From Blautia sp. Marseille-P3087 (lineage in GTDB: Bacteria; Bacillota; Clostridia; Lachnospirales; Lachnospiraceae), in contig NZ_LT635539.1 of NCBI RefSeq assembly GCF_900120195.1, forward strand, positions 254,830 to 318,829: DNA of 64,000 bases, given 5' to 3'. Each line of letters starts with the position of its first letter. Within the stretch, counting starts at the first letter, position 1. Position numbers and translations under genes: made by a program. Positions 16,218-24,902 of the stretch are shown here, one piece after another. Below the pieces are notes generated by a model. That model made no database searches, was not told where the DNA came from, and saw only the letters and a program-made list of their open reading frames with translations.

Positions 16218-16245
16218 ATTATATTTCTATTATAAAATAATACAA
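16218..16245 (-). promoter_or_regulatory. Sigma-A promoter for fliB
   Basis: On the minus strand TTGTAT (16240-16245), 16 bp, TATAAT (16218-16223). Confidence 0.5.
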
Positions 16246-16257
16246 TCATACTTCCCC

Positions 16258-16286
16258 TTGCTGTATCTGTCAAATTGGGATATACT
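16258..16286 (+). promoter_or_regulatory. Sigma-A promoter for the CaCA antiporter
   Basis: TTGCTG (16258-16263), 17 bp, TATACT (16281-16286), 37 bp before the start codon. Confidence 0.6.
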
Positions 16287-16322
16287 GTCAACAACTGAAG
16301 TGAAACCAAAAAGGAGAAGACT

Positions 16323-17333
16323 ATGGAAAATTTTATCAATCAGTCACCATTTGTACTGGTACTGGTATTTCTTGTAATAGGATTTGTATTTCTGATAAAA
16401 GGAGCGGACTTTTTTGTAGAAGGCAGTTCCAGTATTGCACGCAAACTAAAAGTTCCGTCCATTATCATCGGACTTACGATCGTAGCAATGGGAACATCCC
16501 TGCCGGAAACAGCAGTCAGCGTGACCGCATCTCTGGCACATAATAATGAACTTGCCGTCAGCAACGTAGTCGGCTCAAATATTTTTAACCTGATGTTTGT
16601 TGTCGGAGTCTGCGCCGTTATCACGCCGATTATGGTACAGCGTGAGACCATCACAAGAGACATCCCGCTTTCCATCATCTGTGCCCTGCTTTTGCTTGGA
16701 CTTGGCTGTCTGGCAATCGGGGACAAACACAAGATGATCCTTGGGCATCTTGATGGAATTATCTTCCTTGCACTGTTTATAGCCTACATTGTCGTGATGA
16801 TACGTACTGCAATGAAAGCCAGGGCAGAGGGAAAAAAGACAGAAATCGAGAGTATTGAAGAAGCAGAAGAAAGCACACAGAAACTTCTTTCTTATCCAAA
16901 GAGTATTCTTTGTATCGTAGGCGGTGCAGCGGCAATTGCTTTTGGCGGGGACCTGACAGTAGATGCAGCCAGCCGAATCGCAATCGACCTTGGCATGAGC
17001 CAGACGCTTGTAGGACTTACAATCGTTTCCATCGGGACTTCCCTTCCGGAGCTTGTTACTTCTCTTGTGGCTGCACGGAAAAATGAAATCGACATGGCAG
17101 TTGGAAATGCGGTTGGATCTAATATTTTTAATATCCTGATGGTACTTGGTATTGCGGCATCTATCAGTCCGGTAGCCCTGATTACCGTCAATCTGATTGA
17201 TATCCTGGTGCTGATTGGATTTTCCATTCTGGTTCTGGTTTATGCGATAACCAACAGAAAAGTTACCCGTACAGAGGGCGCGTCCATGGTGTGCCTGTAT
17301 CTGATCTACACCATCTATATCATACTCAGGTAA
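16323..17333 (+). CDS. Calcium/sodium antiporter, CaCA family (YrbG-like)
   Basis: 336 aa, about ten membrane segments in two inverted halves. Both alpha-repeats are present: GTSLPETAVSVTASL with SNVVGSNIFNLMFVVG in the first half, GTSLPELVTSLVAAR with GNAVGSNIFNILMVLG in the second. A charged cytosolic loop (KAEGKKTEIESIEEAEE) separates the halves. Likely exchanges Na+ (or H+) for Ca2+ across the inner membrane. Stand-alone gene with its own promoter and RBS (AAGGAG). Confidence 0.93.
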   Translation: MENFINQSPFVLVLVFLVIGFVFLIKGADFFVEGSSSIARKLKVPSIIIGLTIVAMGTSLPETAVSVTASLAHNNELAVSNVVGSNIFNLMFVVGVCAVITPIMVQRETITRDIPLSIICALLLLGLGCLAIGDKHKMILGHLDGIIFLALFIAYIVVMIRTAMKARAEGKKTEIESIEEAEESTQKLLSYPKSILCIVGGAAAIAFGGDLTVDAASRIAIDLGMSQTLVGLTIVSIGTSLPELVTSLVAARKNEIDMAVGNAVGSNIFNILMVLGIAASISPVALITVNLIDILVLIGFSILVLVYAITNRKVTRTEGASMVCLYLIYTIYIILR

Positions 17334-17467
17334 CAGAAACCGGGTTGAACATCCGATAGTTTTGTGCTATCATAGACGAAAAATTGATTTTTGTATAATT
17401 ATGTCTATTTTTTACATTATATTGTAATGCTGCATATATTAAGCAAAAGAGAAGAGGAGAAATATTT

Positions 17468-19306
17468 ATGTGTGGAATCGTAGGTTTTACAGGAAACCAT
17501 CAGGCAGCACCAATCCTTCTGGATGGACTGTCAAAGCTTGAATACCGTGGATATGATTCAGCCGGAATCGCCATCCGTAATGGAGAAGGCGAGACAGAGG
17601 TTATCAAGGCAAAGGGACGTCTGAAAGTACTTGCCGAGAAAACAAACGACGGAGAATCCGTTCCGGGAACCTGTGGTATTGGACATACCCGTTGGGCAAC
17701 ACACGGAGAACCATCCGAAAACAACGCACATCCGCATGTGAGCGATGACGGAAACGTAGTTGCCGTACACAACGGTATCATCGAGAACTATCAGGAACTG
17801 AAGGATAAACTGCTTCGCAAAGGGTACGCCTTCTATTCAGAGACTGACACAGAAGTAGCTGTCAAACTTGTAGATTACTATTACAAAAAATACGAAGGAA
17901 CACCAGTCGATGCAATCAACCATGCTATGGTTCGTATCCGTGGTTCCTATGCACTTGCAATCATGTTTAAAGATTATCCGGAAGAAATCTATGTGGCACG
18001 TAAAGACAGCCCGATGATCCTTGGTGTAGCTGACGGAGAATCCTATATAGCATCCGATGTTCCGGCAATTTTGAAATATACAAGAAATGTGTATTATATC
18101 GGCAACCTGGAGATGGCTTGTGTCCGCAAAGGTGAGATCACTTTCTACAATCTGGACGGCGAAGAAATCCAGAAAGAAATGAAGACAATTGAATGGGATG
18201 CAGAGGCAGCCGAAAAAGCAGGTTTCGAGCATTTCATGATGAAAGAAATCCATGAGCAGCCAAAAGCAGTCAGAGATACCCTGAATTCCGTAGTTAAAGA
18301 CGGACAGATTGATCTTTCTGAGGTAGGACTTTCCGATGAAGAAATTCAGGAGATCAGCCAGGTATATATCATTGCCTGTGGATCTGCTTATCATGTAGGC
18401 ATGTCAGCACAGTATATGTTTGAAGATATGGTACGTGTACCGGTTCGTGTAGAGCTTGCATCTGAGTTCCGTTATCGTAATCCGATTCTGGATCAGAAGG
18501 CTCTGGCAGTGATCATCAGCCAGTCCGGTGAGACCGCAGACAGTCTTGCAGCACTGCGTCTTTGCAAAAAAGAAGGCATCCGCACAATGGGAATTGTCAA
18601 CGTAGTCGGTTCCTCCATCGCGCGTGAAGCAGACAATGTATTCTACACACTTGCAGGTCCGGAGATTTCCGTTGCAACTACGAAAGCATACAGCACACAG
18701 CTGATCGCTGCTTATGTACTGGCAATCCAGTTTGCGAAAGTAAAAGGTACGATTTCCGAAGAACAGTACAGCACATACATCAAAGAACTTGAGACTCTGC
18801 CGGATAAAATCCAGCGAATCATCGATGACAAAGAGCGCCTGCAGTGGTTTGCATCCAAACAGGCAAATTCAAAAGACGTCTTCTTTATCGGCCGTGGAAT
18901 TGACTATGCAATCAGCATGGAAGGCAGCCTGAAGATGAAGGAAATCAGCTACATTCATTCAGAAGCATATGCAGCAGGTGAGCTGAAGCATGGAACCATC
19001 TCCCTTATTGAGGATGGTACACTGGTGATCGGCATCCTCACACAGCCGGCACTTTATGAAAAAACTGTCAGCAACATGGTAGAGTGCAAGAGCCGTGGCG
19101 CATATCTGATGGGACTGACTACATTTGGCAACTATAATATCGAAGAAACCGCGGACTTTACCGTATATATCCCGAAGACAGATCCGCACTTTGCAACATC
19201 CCTTGCAGTGATTCCGCTGCAGCTTCTGGGATATTATGTCAGCGTTGCAAAAGGTCTTGATGTTGATAAACCGAGAAACCTCGCAAAGAGCGTTACTGTA
19301 GAATAA
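17468..19306 (+). CDS. glmS: Glutamine-fructose-6-phosphate aminotransferase (isomerizing)
   Basis: 612 aa, full length. The Ntn glutaminase half starts with Cys2 (MCGIVGFTGNHQAAPILLDGL) and contains GHTRWATHGEPSENNAHPH. The two SIS sugar-isomerase domains show IACGSAYHVG, SQSGETADSLAALR and ATTKAYSTQL, ending KPRNLAKSVTVE. Makes glucosamine-6-phosphate for peptidoglycan and other amino sugars. The 134-bp leader is too short and lacks the core of a glmS ribozyme. Confidence 0.98.
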   Translation: MCGIVGFTGNHQAAPILLDGLSKLEYRGYDSAGIAIRNGEGETEVIKAKGRLKVLAEKTNDGESVPGTCGIGHTRWATHGEPSENNAHPHVSDDGNVVAVHNGIIENYQELKDKLLRKGYAFYSETDTEVAVKLVDYYYKKYEGTPVDAINHAMVRIRGSYALAIMFKDYPEEIYVARKDSPMILGVADGESYIASDVPAILKYTRNVYYIGNLEMACVRKGEITFYNLDGEEIQKEMKTIEWDAEAAEKAGFEHFMMKEIHEQPKAVRDTLNSVVKDGQIDLSEVGLSDEEIQEISQVYIIACGSAYHVGMSAQYMFEDMVRVPVRVELASEFRYRNPILDQKALAVIISQSGETADSLAALRLCKKEGIRTMGIVNVVGSSIAREADNVFYTLAGPEISVATTKAYSTQLIAAYVLAIQFAKVKGTISEEQYSTYIKELETLPDKIQRIIDDKERLQWFASKQANSKDVFFIGRGIDYAISMEGSLKMKEISYIHSEAYAAGELKHGTISLIEDGTLVIGILTQPALYEKTVSNMVECKSRGAYLMGLTTFGNYNIEETADFTVYIPKTDPHFATSLAVIPLQLLGYYVSVAKGLDVDKPRNLAKSVTVE

Positions 19307-19333
19307 ACTATAAATATAATAAACATATCATTA

Positions 19334-19387
19334 GAAAGCATCATCCGTACATTTGCTTACATGGCAGATTCGGATGGTGCTTTTTCG
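19334..19387 (+). terminator. glmS terminator
   Basis: AAGCATCATCCG pairs with CGGATGGTGCTT, followed by TTTTCG. Confidence 0.75.
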
Positions 19388-19509
19388 TAAGTGCTGGAAA
19401 TCGAAAGATGGTATTACTTTTTCAAAAAGATGACAACAACAGATGTGTTGTGGTAAACTACAAATAGATTGATTACTATGTAGTTAAAACAGTAGAAAAG
19501 AGGAAAATC

Positions 19510-20283
19510 ATGCCGAAAATATCCATCATAACTCCGGCTTATAATTGCGAAAAATATCTGGAACAGTCTGTGGACAGCGTCCTTTCTCAGACATGGCAAG
19601 ACTGGGAACTGCTGATCATAGATGACTGTTCGAAAGACAATACATATGCACTTATGCAAGAACTTGCAAAAAAAGATGAACGTATCCGTATCCTTCAGAA
19701 TCCACAGAATTCCGGCGCGGCTGCGACCCGCAACAACGGTGTCCGCCAGGCAGCAGGAGAGTGGATCGCGTTTATTGACAGTGATGATCTGTGGGAACCT
19801 GACAAACTGGAAAAACAGATGACATTACTTTTGAAAATTCCGGAGGCGGCACTTGTTTTTACAGGCTCTGCATTTATTGATGCACAGGGAAACAGAATCG
19901 CGCATATCCTGCATGTACCGGAAAAAATCAACCGCAAAAAACTGCTGGGACAAAACGTCATTTCCTGTTCATCCGTTCTGATCCGCAAAGAGCTGATGAA
20001 AGAATTTCCAATGCCGGAAGAAGACGGTATCCACGAAGATTTTGCCACATGGCTTGCCATATTGAACAAGATTCCGTATGCATACGGTGTCGATGAACCA
20101 CTGCTGATCTACCGCAGATCCGCGACATCCAAATCAGGACAGAAGAGCAAATCCGCACAGATGAACTGGAGAACTTATATCAGGGCAGGAATCCCACTTG
20201 GCGCAAGAGTCATTGCAATGATGAAATACACCGTGAATGGTTTGGAAAAATACTTTATGCTTTGGGCGAAGAGGAAAAAATAA
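19510..20283 (+). CDS. Family 2 glycosyltransferase
   Basis: 257 aa GT-A fold enzyme. N-terminus KISIITPAYNCEKYLEQSVDSVL, then WELLIIDDCSKDNTY and the metal/nucleotide-sugar region AGEWIAFIDSDDLWEPDKL (DxD equivalent DSDD). A typical inverting transferase for a surface glycan; donor and acceptor cannot be told. No membrane segment. The stop codon overlaps the likely start of the YobI-type gene by 1 bp, so the two are co-expressed although their roles look unrelated. Confidence 0.88.
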   Translation: MPKISIITPAYNCEKYLEQSVDSVLSQTWQDWELLIIDDCSKDNTYALMQELAKKDERIRILQNPQNSGAAATRNNGVRQAAGEWIAFIDSDDLWEPDKLEKQMTLLLKIPEAALVFTGSAFIDAQGNRIAHILHVPEKINRKKLLGQNVISCSSVLIRKELMKEFPMPEEDGIHEDFATWLAILNKIPYAYGVDEPLLIYRRSATSKSGQKSKSAQMNWRTYIRAGIPLGARVIAMMKYTVNGLEKYFMLWAKRKK

Positions 20284-22271
20284 TGAGTTCAATAAACAGA
20301 GATTATCTGATTTTCCCACTTTCCTGTGATCCGGCACTGGAGGAGACAGAGGAAAGAGAAATCTATTATAAATATCTGGATTCAGCATTTGATGAACCGC
20401 GTATTCACAATATTGGAATTGCCGGTGGATTTGGCGTGGGTAAAAGCAGTCTGCTCCGCTCTTATGAAAAAAGATATCTGCGAATGGCGAATCTTAAGCA
20501 GAAAATTAATAACCCTTTTAAAGACCGGCGCAAAAAGGATGAACCGCGCTTTCTTTATGTTTCCATGGGAGAAAGCCAATGCAATGACAGTGATAATAAG
20601 AATGAGACAGAGCGGCGGATTCTTTTGCAGATATATTCTCGATTTCACAAAAAAGACATTCCGTCCAGCAGTTTTGAGATGATTCATGAAAGCACCAGAC
20701 ATCTGAGAACAAAAACAGTAGTCTGCTCTCTGTTTTTGTTTCTTGTATTATTGCTGACATTTTTTACACCGCTTGGGAAACTTCTGAAGGCAACATTACC
20801 GGCGGCCAGCATATTTGTTCACTATAAGACAGAGATTCATGCAGCACTTTATCTCATTGTGATCGGTATGGCGGTAATTGGAGGCGGATATCTGACCTAT
20901 CAGGCACTGACTAAAATGTATGTAAAAACATTGGCTCTGAAAGGAGAGAAAGCGGAAGTCGCAGTAGAAAGAACAGGCACCCGGGACTACCTTGACCAGT
21001 ATAGTATGGACCTCGTCTACTGTCTGGAACAGACAGCAGAAAAAATCGGACATACCGTTGTGTTTGAAGATATGGATCGAATGAAGACAGACGATGTAAT
21101 AGAAATTTTTGTCCGTCTGAAAGAAATAAATGCGATGGTCAATCAGAGACTTCCGGAAGATAAATATATTCGCTTTGTTTATGTGGTAAAAGATGAAGTC
21201 CTTGCAAGAATGGAACATTACAAATTTTTTGACTATGTATTGCCGGTGCTTCCAGGAATTAACAGAGTAACATCCGAGTACGTTTTCCGGGAAAACCTGA
21301 AAAAAATAAATTCGCTTTTAAAGCCAGCAAGCAGTATTGATGAATTGAAAAAGGAACTGGACGATTTTGAAAAACCAGGTAAAGAAAATCTTGTCAGTCT
21401 TGTGGCACCATACCTTCTGGACTATCGTTTGCAGTATATGATTTTGAATGATTACAGATTTTTTATGGAATTGAATCTGGTAAACAAGGGAATAAAGCCG
21501 GGACAGCATGCGGCAGAGCAGATACTTTCGCTGGCAATTTACAAAAATGTCTGGCCGGAATATTATGACCGGATCAGCAGCGGTCGGACGATGCTTTTTT
21601 TTAAAAAAGGAGAAGAGAATCAGAAACAGCCGGAACTTGCTGAGATACTGATGGATAAAAGACGCAATTTTCTTACATATCGCTGCCTGTGTTATCTCGG
21701 TTATGACAAAAGCCGCATTGCATATAAGCTTTACTGCTCAGTAGAAGCAGAAAATACTGTAGAAAAGAAAATCTGGATGCTGGATAATCTGCCAAATGAT
21801 GAATTTACAGAAGAATGTCTGGAGAATATTCTCTTTGTGAATGAAAAGAAAGAGGATGAGGATGAACAAAGAAAAGAATTGTACAAAGAGGTTGTCAGAA
21901 TTTCTGCAAAAAATTACTATCAGGCATCATTATTTTTCTTCTCAGGGAGATGTTTAAGACTGTGTCTGGAAATCCTTGCGGAATTGATCGACGAAGGGGC
22001 ATACCAATACATAGATACACTTTGGAGAGATGGACGGGTAACAGATCCAGATGGAACATATGATATTTTCCGCAGCTGCCGGGATCGTGAAGAACTGATC
22101 AATTTGAAAGATCTGACAGTAGATCAATTTTCAATACTGATATACGGCCTCAGTTATACAGAGGAATTTGCAGGAGTATGTATGGAAATAAAAGGCTCTG
22201 ACGAAAAAATTATCAGAGCAGATCTGGGCGAAAGCATCAGACAGGGCGATATTATAGAAATGTTGGATTAA
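20283..22271 (+). CDS. YobI-type membrane P-loop NTPase
   Basis: 662 aa from the ATG at 20283 (AGAGGA upstream); an ATG at 20262 adds seven residues. Walker A GGFGVGKSS (~48-56), two membrane helices (~145-162 and ~187-205) inserted after the first part of the NTPase as in YobI/KAP-like ATPases, Walker B VVFEDMDRM (~259-267) and a helical C-terminus. B. subtilis YobI is much longer, so this is a short version. Such proteins occur in defence islands and this one opens the island here, but its function is unproven. Followed by a broken small gene. Confidence 0.7.
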   Translation: MSSINRDYLIFPLSCDPALEETEEREIYYKYLDSAFDEPRIHNIGIAGGFGVGKSSLLRSYEKRYLRMANLKQKINNPFKDRRKKDEPRFLYVSMGESQCNDSDNKNETERRILLQIYSRFHKKDIPSSSFEMIHESTRHLRTKTVVCSLFLFLVLLLTFFTPLGKLLKATLPAASIFVHYKTEIHAALYLIVIGMAVIGGGYLTYQALTKMYVKTLALKGEKAEVAVERTGTRDYLDQYSMDLVYCLEQTAEKIGHTVVFEDMDRMKTDDVIEIFVRLKEINAMVNQRLPEDKYIRFVYVVKDEVLARMEHYKFFDYVLPVLPGINRVTSEYVFRENLKKINSLLKPASSIDELKKELDDFEKPGKENLVSLVAPYLLDYRLQYMILNDYRFFMELNLVNKGIKPGQHAAEQILSLAIYKNVWPEYYDRISSGRTMLFFKKGEENQKQPELAEILMDKRRNFLTYRCLCYLGYDKSRIAYKLYCSVEAENTVEKKIWMLDNLPNDEFTEECLENILFVNEKKEDEDEQRKELYKEVVRISAKNYYQASLFFFSGRCLRLCLEILAELIDEGAYQYIDTLWRDGRVTDPDGTYDIFRSCRDREELINLKDLTVDQFSILIYGLSYTEEFAGVCMEIKGSDEKIIRADLGESIRQGDIIEMLD

Positions 22272-22293
22272 TGTGTATACGGAGATGAAAAAA

Positions 22294-22442
22294 ATGAGTG
22301 AAAAAGAATGTAAAGTAGATGAGCTTTTGACATGGAATGCGGAGATTATAACTTTTCGGTGAAAGAACTTGCTGATATCTGTGCAGTGTTGAATTTGGAT
22401 ATGCAAGTATCATTTCTTCAGCTCCATGACAGTGCAGAATGA
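22294..22442 (+). pseudogene. Remnant of a small XRE-like regulator
   Basis: A start ATG with RBS (GGAG) gives 22 codons (MSEKECKVDELLTWNAEIIT...) then a stop. In another frame 22332-22442 reads MECGDYNFSVKELADICAVLN and ends LDMQVSFLQLHDSAE, which looks like the C-terminal part of an XRE antitoxin/regulator. Likely frameshifted or deleted. The rest of 22272-22608 is AT-rich leader of thsA with no other gene. Confidence 0.3.
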
Positions 22443-22549
22443 TAAAAAATATTTAACAGATAGTAAGATTAAGGAGAAAATTCTTAATACAGATAGAGTG
22501 ATGCGACATAACGAAACTTAATTCGATGGAATATATCATAAAAATGTGG

Positions 22550-22579
22550 TATGCTTTAAGTGATAATTAGCAGTTATCC
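22550..22579 (+). promoter_or_regulatory. thsA extended -10 and left copy of an 18-bp dyad
   Basis: TGG-TATGCT (-10 at 22550-22555) is followed 6 bp later by GATAATTAGCAGTTATCC (22562-22579), at about the transcript start. The same 18 bp recurs inverted at 24801-24818 in front of thsB. In both cases 29 nt separate it from the start codon. Confidence 0.6.
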
Positions 22580-22608
22580 TATATTTTTATTTTAATGTGA
22601 GGGATGAA

Positions 22609-24024
22609 ATGGCAACTGTATCAGATTTTAAGCGACAATATACAAAAGCAATTCAGGAAGGCTATGCTGCTATTTTCGCAGGAGCAGGTCTGTCTCGTCC
22701 GTCAGGCTTTGTAAACTGGAAAGATCTTTTGAGAGAATTAGCAGAAGAAATTCGGTTAGATGTGGATAAAGAATCTGACTTAGTAGAAGTTGCTCAATAT
22801 TATTGCAACGAAAAAAGAGGGCGAAGCGACTTGAATGATAAAATTTTGAATCGCTTTATTATTGAATCTCAAGAAAATAGTAGTGTCAATTTATTGGCCG
22901 AAATGCCTATACAAACATATTGGACTACCAATTATGATCATTTACTGGAAGATACTTTAAAAAAACATGGAAAACGAATAGATGTTAAAATAGCTCCACA
23001 GACACTCTCTACTACATTAGCAGAAAGCGATGCAATTGTATATAAAATGCATGGTGACTGTTTGGATCCTTCGACATGTGTGATAACTAAGGATGATTAT
23101 GAATTATACAACGAAACAAGGCAATTGTTTACAACCGCTCTACAAGGCGATTTAGTCTCTAAAACTTTTCTTTTTATTGGCTTTAGTTTTGAAGATCCTA
23201 ATTTAAAATATATTCTTAGTCGAATTCGCAATTTATTGGACACAAACCGACGTAGGCATTATTGCTTGCTGGAAAAAATAAAAAAAGCAGACTATGATAA
23301 TTTAGATCAGTTTTACTATGATTCAAACAAACAGGAACTGCGTATACATGATTTAATGCGTTATGGTATAGAAGCTGTTTTAATTGACGATTATAATCAA
23401 ATACCTGATATATTGGCTGATATCCAAAGAGCAACTAAATGTAATAGTATATTTATTTCAGGTGCTGCGCATGAATATGGTAGTGCATGGGAAAAAACTG
23501 CTCCTCAATTTATTCGAAATTTAGTCAGGGAACTGTACCGCGAACATTATAAAATCATTACAGGCCATGCCCGTGGGATTGGCAGTTATGTTATCAGCTC
23601 TGTTGTAGAAGAATGCCAAAATAATGTATCAAAACTTGAAAAGCATCTTATGATCAAGGCGTTTCCCTATGAAGATAAAGGTAGAAATGATTATCAAAAA
23701 CTTGTCACAACATATCGTGAAGGTATATTTAAAAACGCTGGAATTGCAATTTTTATGTTTGGCAATAAAATTTCCGATGAAGGTGTTATACTAACGGATG
23801 GTGTTTATCAAGAATTTGAAATTGCCAAAAAATTTAATGCATATATTATACCAATAGGTTCTACTGGTTATATGGCAAAGAAAATATGGGACGAAATAAG
23901 TTTAAATATAGATAGTTATCCTTATTTAAAAGCTGAAGAATCGGTGCTTAGGGAAAGTATAGAACCTGAAAAAGTTATACATTCTATTTTACAAATTTTA
24001 GCAAGAATTCAAAAGGACTTTTAA
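22609..24024 (+). CDS. thsA: Thoeris effector ThsA: SIR2 NADase with SLOG/STALD sensor
   Basis: 471 aa from ATG 22609 (GAGGG 5 bp upstream); a GTG at 22597 would give 475. The N-terminal SIR2 domain shows AAIFAGAGLSRPSG, the family's TYWTTNYDHL with catalytic Asn, KMHGD with catalytic His, and ALQGDLVSKTFLFIGFSF. The C-terminal domain (from about 280) has FISGAAHEYG, GHARGIGSYVIS, NAGIAIFMFGNK and QEFEIAKKF...IIPIGSTGY, the SLOG-like pocket that binds cyclic ADP-ribose isomers. In known Thoeris, ThsB makes the signal on infection and ThsA destroys NAD+. Its 3' end overlaps the convergent thsB by 27 bp. Very close in layout to B. cereus ThsA. Confidence 0.95.
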   Translation: MATVSDFKRQYTKAIQEGYAAIFAGAGLSRPSGFVNWKDLLRELAEEIRLDVDKESDLVEVAQYYCNEKRGRSDLNDKILNRFIIESQENSSVNLLAEMPIQTYWTTNYDHLLEDTLKKHGKRIDVKIAPQTLSTTLAESDAIVYKMHGDCLDPSTCVITKDDYELYNETRQLFTTALQGDLVSKTFLFIGFSFEDPNLKYILSRIRNLLDTNRRRHYCLLEKIKKADYDNLDQFYYDSNKQELRIHDLMRYGIEAVLIDDYNQIPDILADIQRATKCNSIFISGAAHEYGSAWEKTAPQFIRNLVRELYREHYKIITGHARGIGSYVISSVVEECQNNVSKLEKHLMIKAFPYEDKGRNDYQKLVTTYREGIFKNAGIAIFMFGNKISDEGVILTDGVYQEFEIAKKFNAYIIPIGSTGYMAKKIWDEISLNIDSYPYLKAEESVLRESIEPEKVIHSILQILARIQKDF

Positions 24025-24771
24025 CTTCTCTAATGTTACATAAAAAGAATACAATGCCGAAATATACATATTGTATGTCAGCACATAAGTGGTGTCAAAA
24101 CAAATGTCTCTTAACAAATTAGCAAAGTTACTCGATATATTTACATACTTGTCCGGAATAGTGGTAAGTGCAGTATAAATTGCACTTGCCACTCCTATAA
24201 TATTGCAAATTTCAATAATTGCAATACGAAAATCCTGTGAGTAATAAGCTTTACTGTCAAGCAATGTTAACAACGTTTCTTTGCATGGAAAAGATTTCGT
24301 TCGCAATAAATCATATTCTATAGAGTTTAATTGCAAATCTAAAATGCAGTCTTTATAATACCTTCCTACAATTCTACATAATATTTCAGTGTGAGTTATG
24401 GCATTAAAATCTTTCTGATTTATCTTTTCGAAAGCTCGTCCTTCAAGCCACTGGAGCGTTGTATAAACTTCGCTTTTACCTATATTCACATATATAGGAA
24501 TAATACAGGTTTGTGAATCTTCTCTTAAATGAAATAGTCTTAGTTCTTCTAATGTCCATGAATGTGCCAAAAATGTATGGTCAATAATTGCAATACAATA
24601 TGTCGAATTTGCAATCGATTCTCTTATATTTGTATAGATATATTGCCCTGTACTTATTCCGTTCCGATCAATCCAAACGTTAAATCCAAGTGCAGATAAT
24701 GATTGTGCAAATGGTATTGCTAAAGTTGTTTTTGTTTCTTTGCTATGAGAAATGAAGAAATCGATGTTCAT
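23998..24771 (-). CDS. thsB: Thoeris sensor ThsB: TIR-domain protein
   Basis: 257 aa. N-terminal TIR domain (1-~130): DFFISHSKETK, FNVWIDRNGISTGQYI (BB-loop region) and HSWTLEELRLF, where Trp72-x3-Glu76-Leu holds the expected catalytic Glu. The remaining ~120 residues are helical and hydrophobic with no motif I know, making it longer than a minimal TIR ThsB. It would detect infection and make a cyclic ADP-ribose signal for ThsA. Convergent with thsA, opposite to the usual co-directional order. RBS GGAG about 11 bp upstream. Confidence 0.88.
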   Translation of the reverse strand: MNIDFFISHSKETKTTLAIPFAQSLSALGFNVWIDRNGISTGQYIYTNIRESIANSTYCIAIIDHTFLAHSWTLEELRLFHLREDSQTCIIPIYVNIGKSEVYTTLQWLEGRAFEKINQKDFNAITHTEILCRIVGRYYKDCILDLQLNSIEYDLLRTKSFPCKETLLTLLDSKAYYSQDFRIAIIEICNIIGVASAIYTALTTIPDKYVNISSNFANLLRDICFDTTYVLTYNMYISALYSFYVTLEKLKVLLNSC

Positions 24772-24800
24772 AAGCTACGTGCTCCGATAGTTTATTTAAT

Positions 24801-24818
24801 GGATAACTGCTAATTATC
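24801..24818 (-). promoter_or_regulatory. Right, inverted copy of the 18-bp dyad upstream of thsB
   Basis: GGATAACTGCTAATTATC on the plus strand is the exact reverse complement of 22562-22579. It lies 29 nt before the thsB start and also overlaps the probable -35 region of the divergent recombinase gene. The sequence is itself a partial dyad (GGATAA...TTATCC). Confidence 0.7.
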
Positions 24819-24843
24819 CTTTAATCCACGCATATGCTATACT
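24814..24843 (+). promoter_or_regulatory. Candidate promoter of the tyrosine recombinase
   Basis: TTATCC (24814-24819), 18 bp, TATACT (24838-24843). The -35 overlaps the 18-bp dyad. A leader stem TACTTTCG (24840-24847)/CGAAAGTA (24879-24886) follows. Confidence 0.4.
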
Positions 24844-24902
24844 TTCGAATAAAGATAAACGGCACAAATGCACTACAGCGAAAGTAAAGGAGACAACAGA
24901 CT

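Noticed and set aside
17334-17467. glmS ribozyme in the glmS leader
   Set aside because: The leader is only 134 bp and I could not find the conserved ribozyme core; only a small GATAG/CTATC pairing is present.
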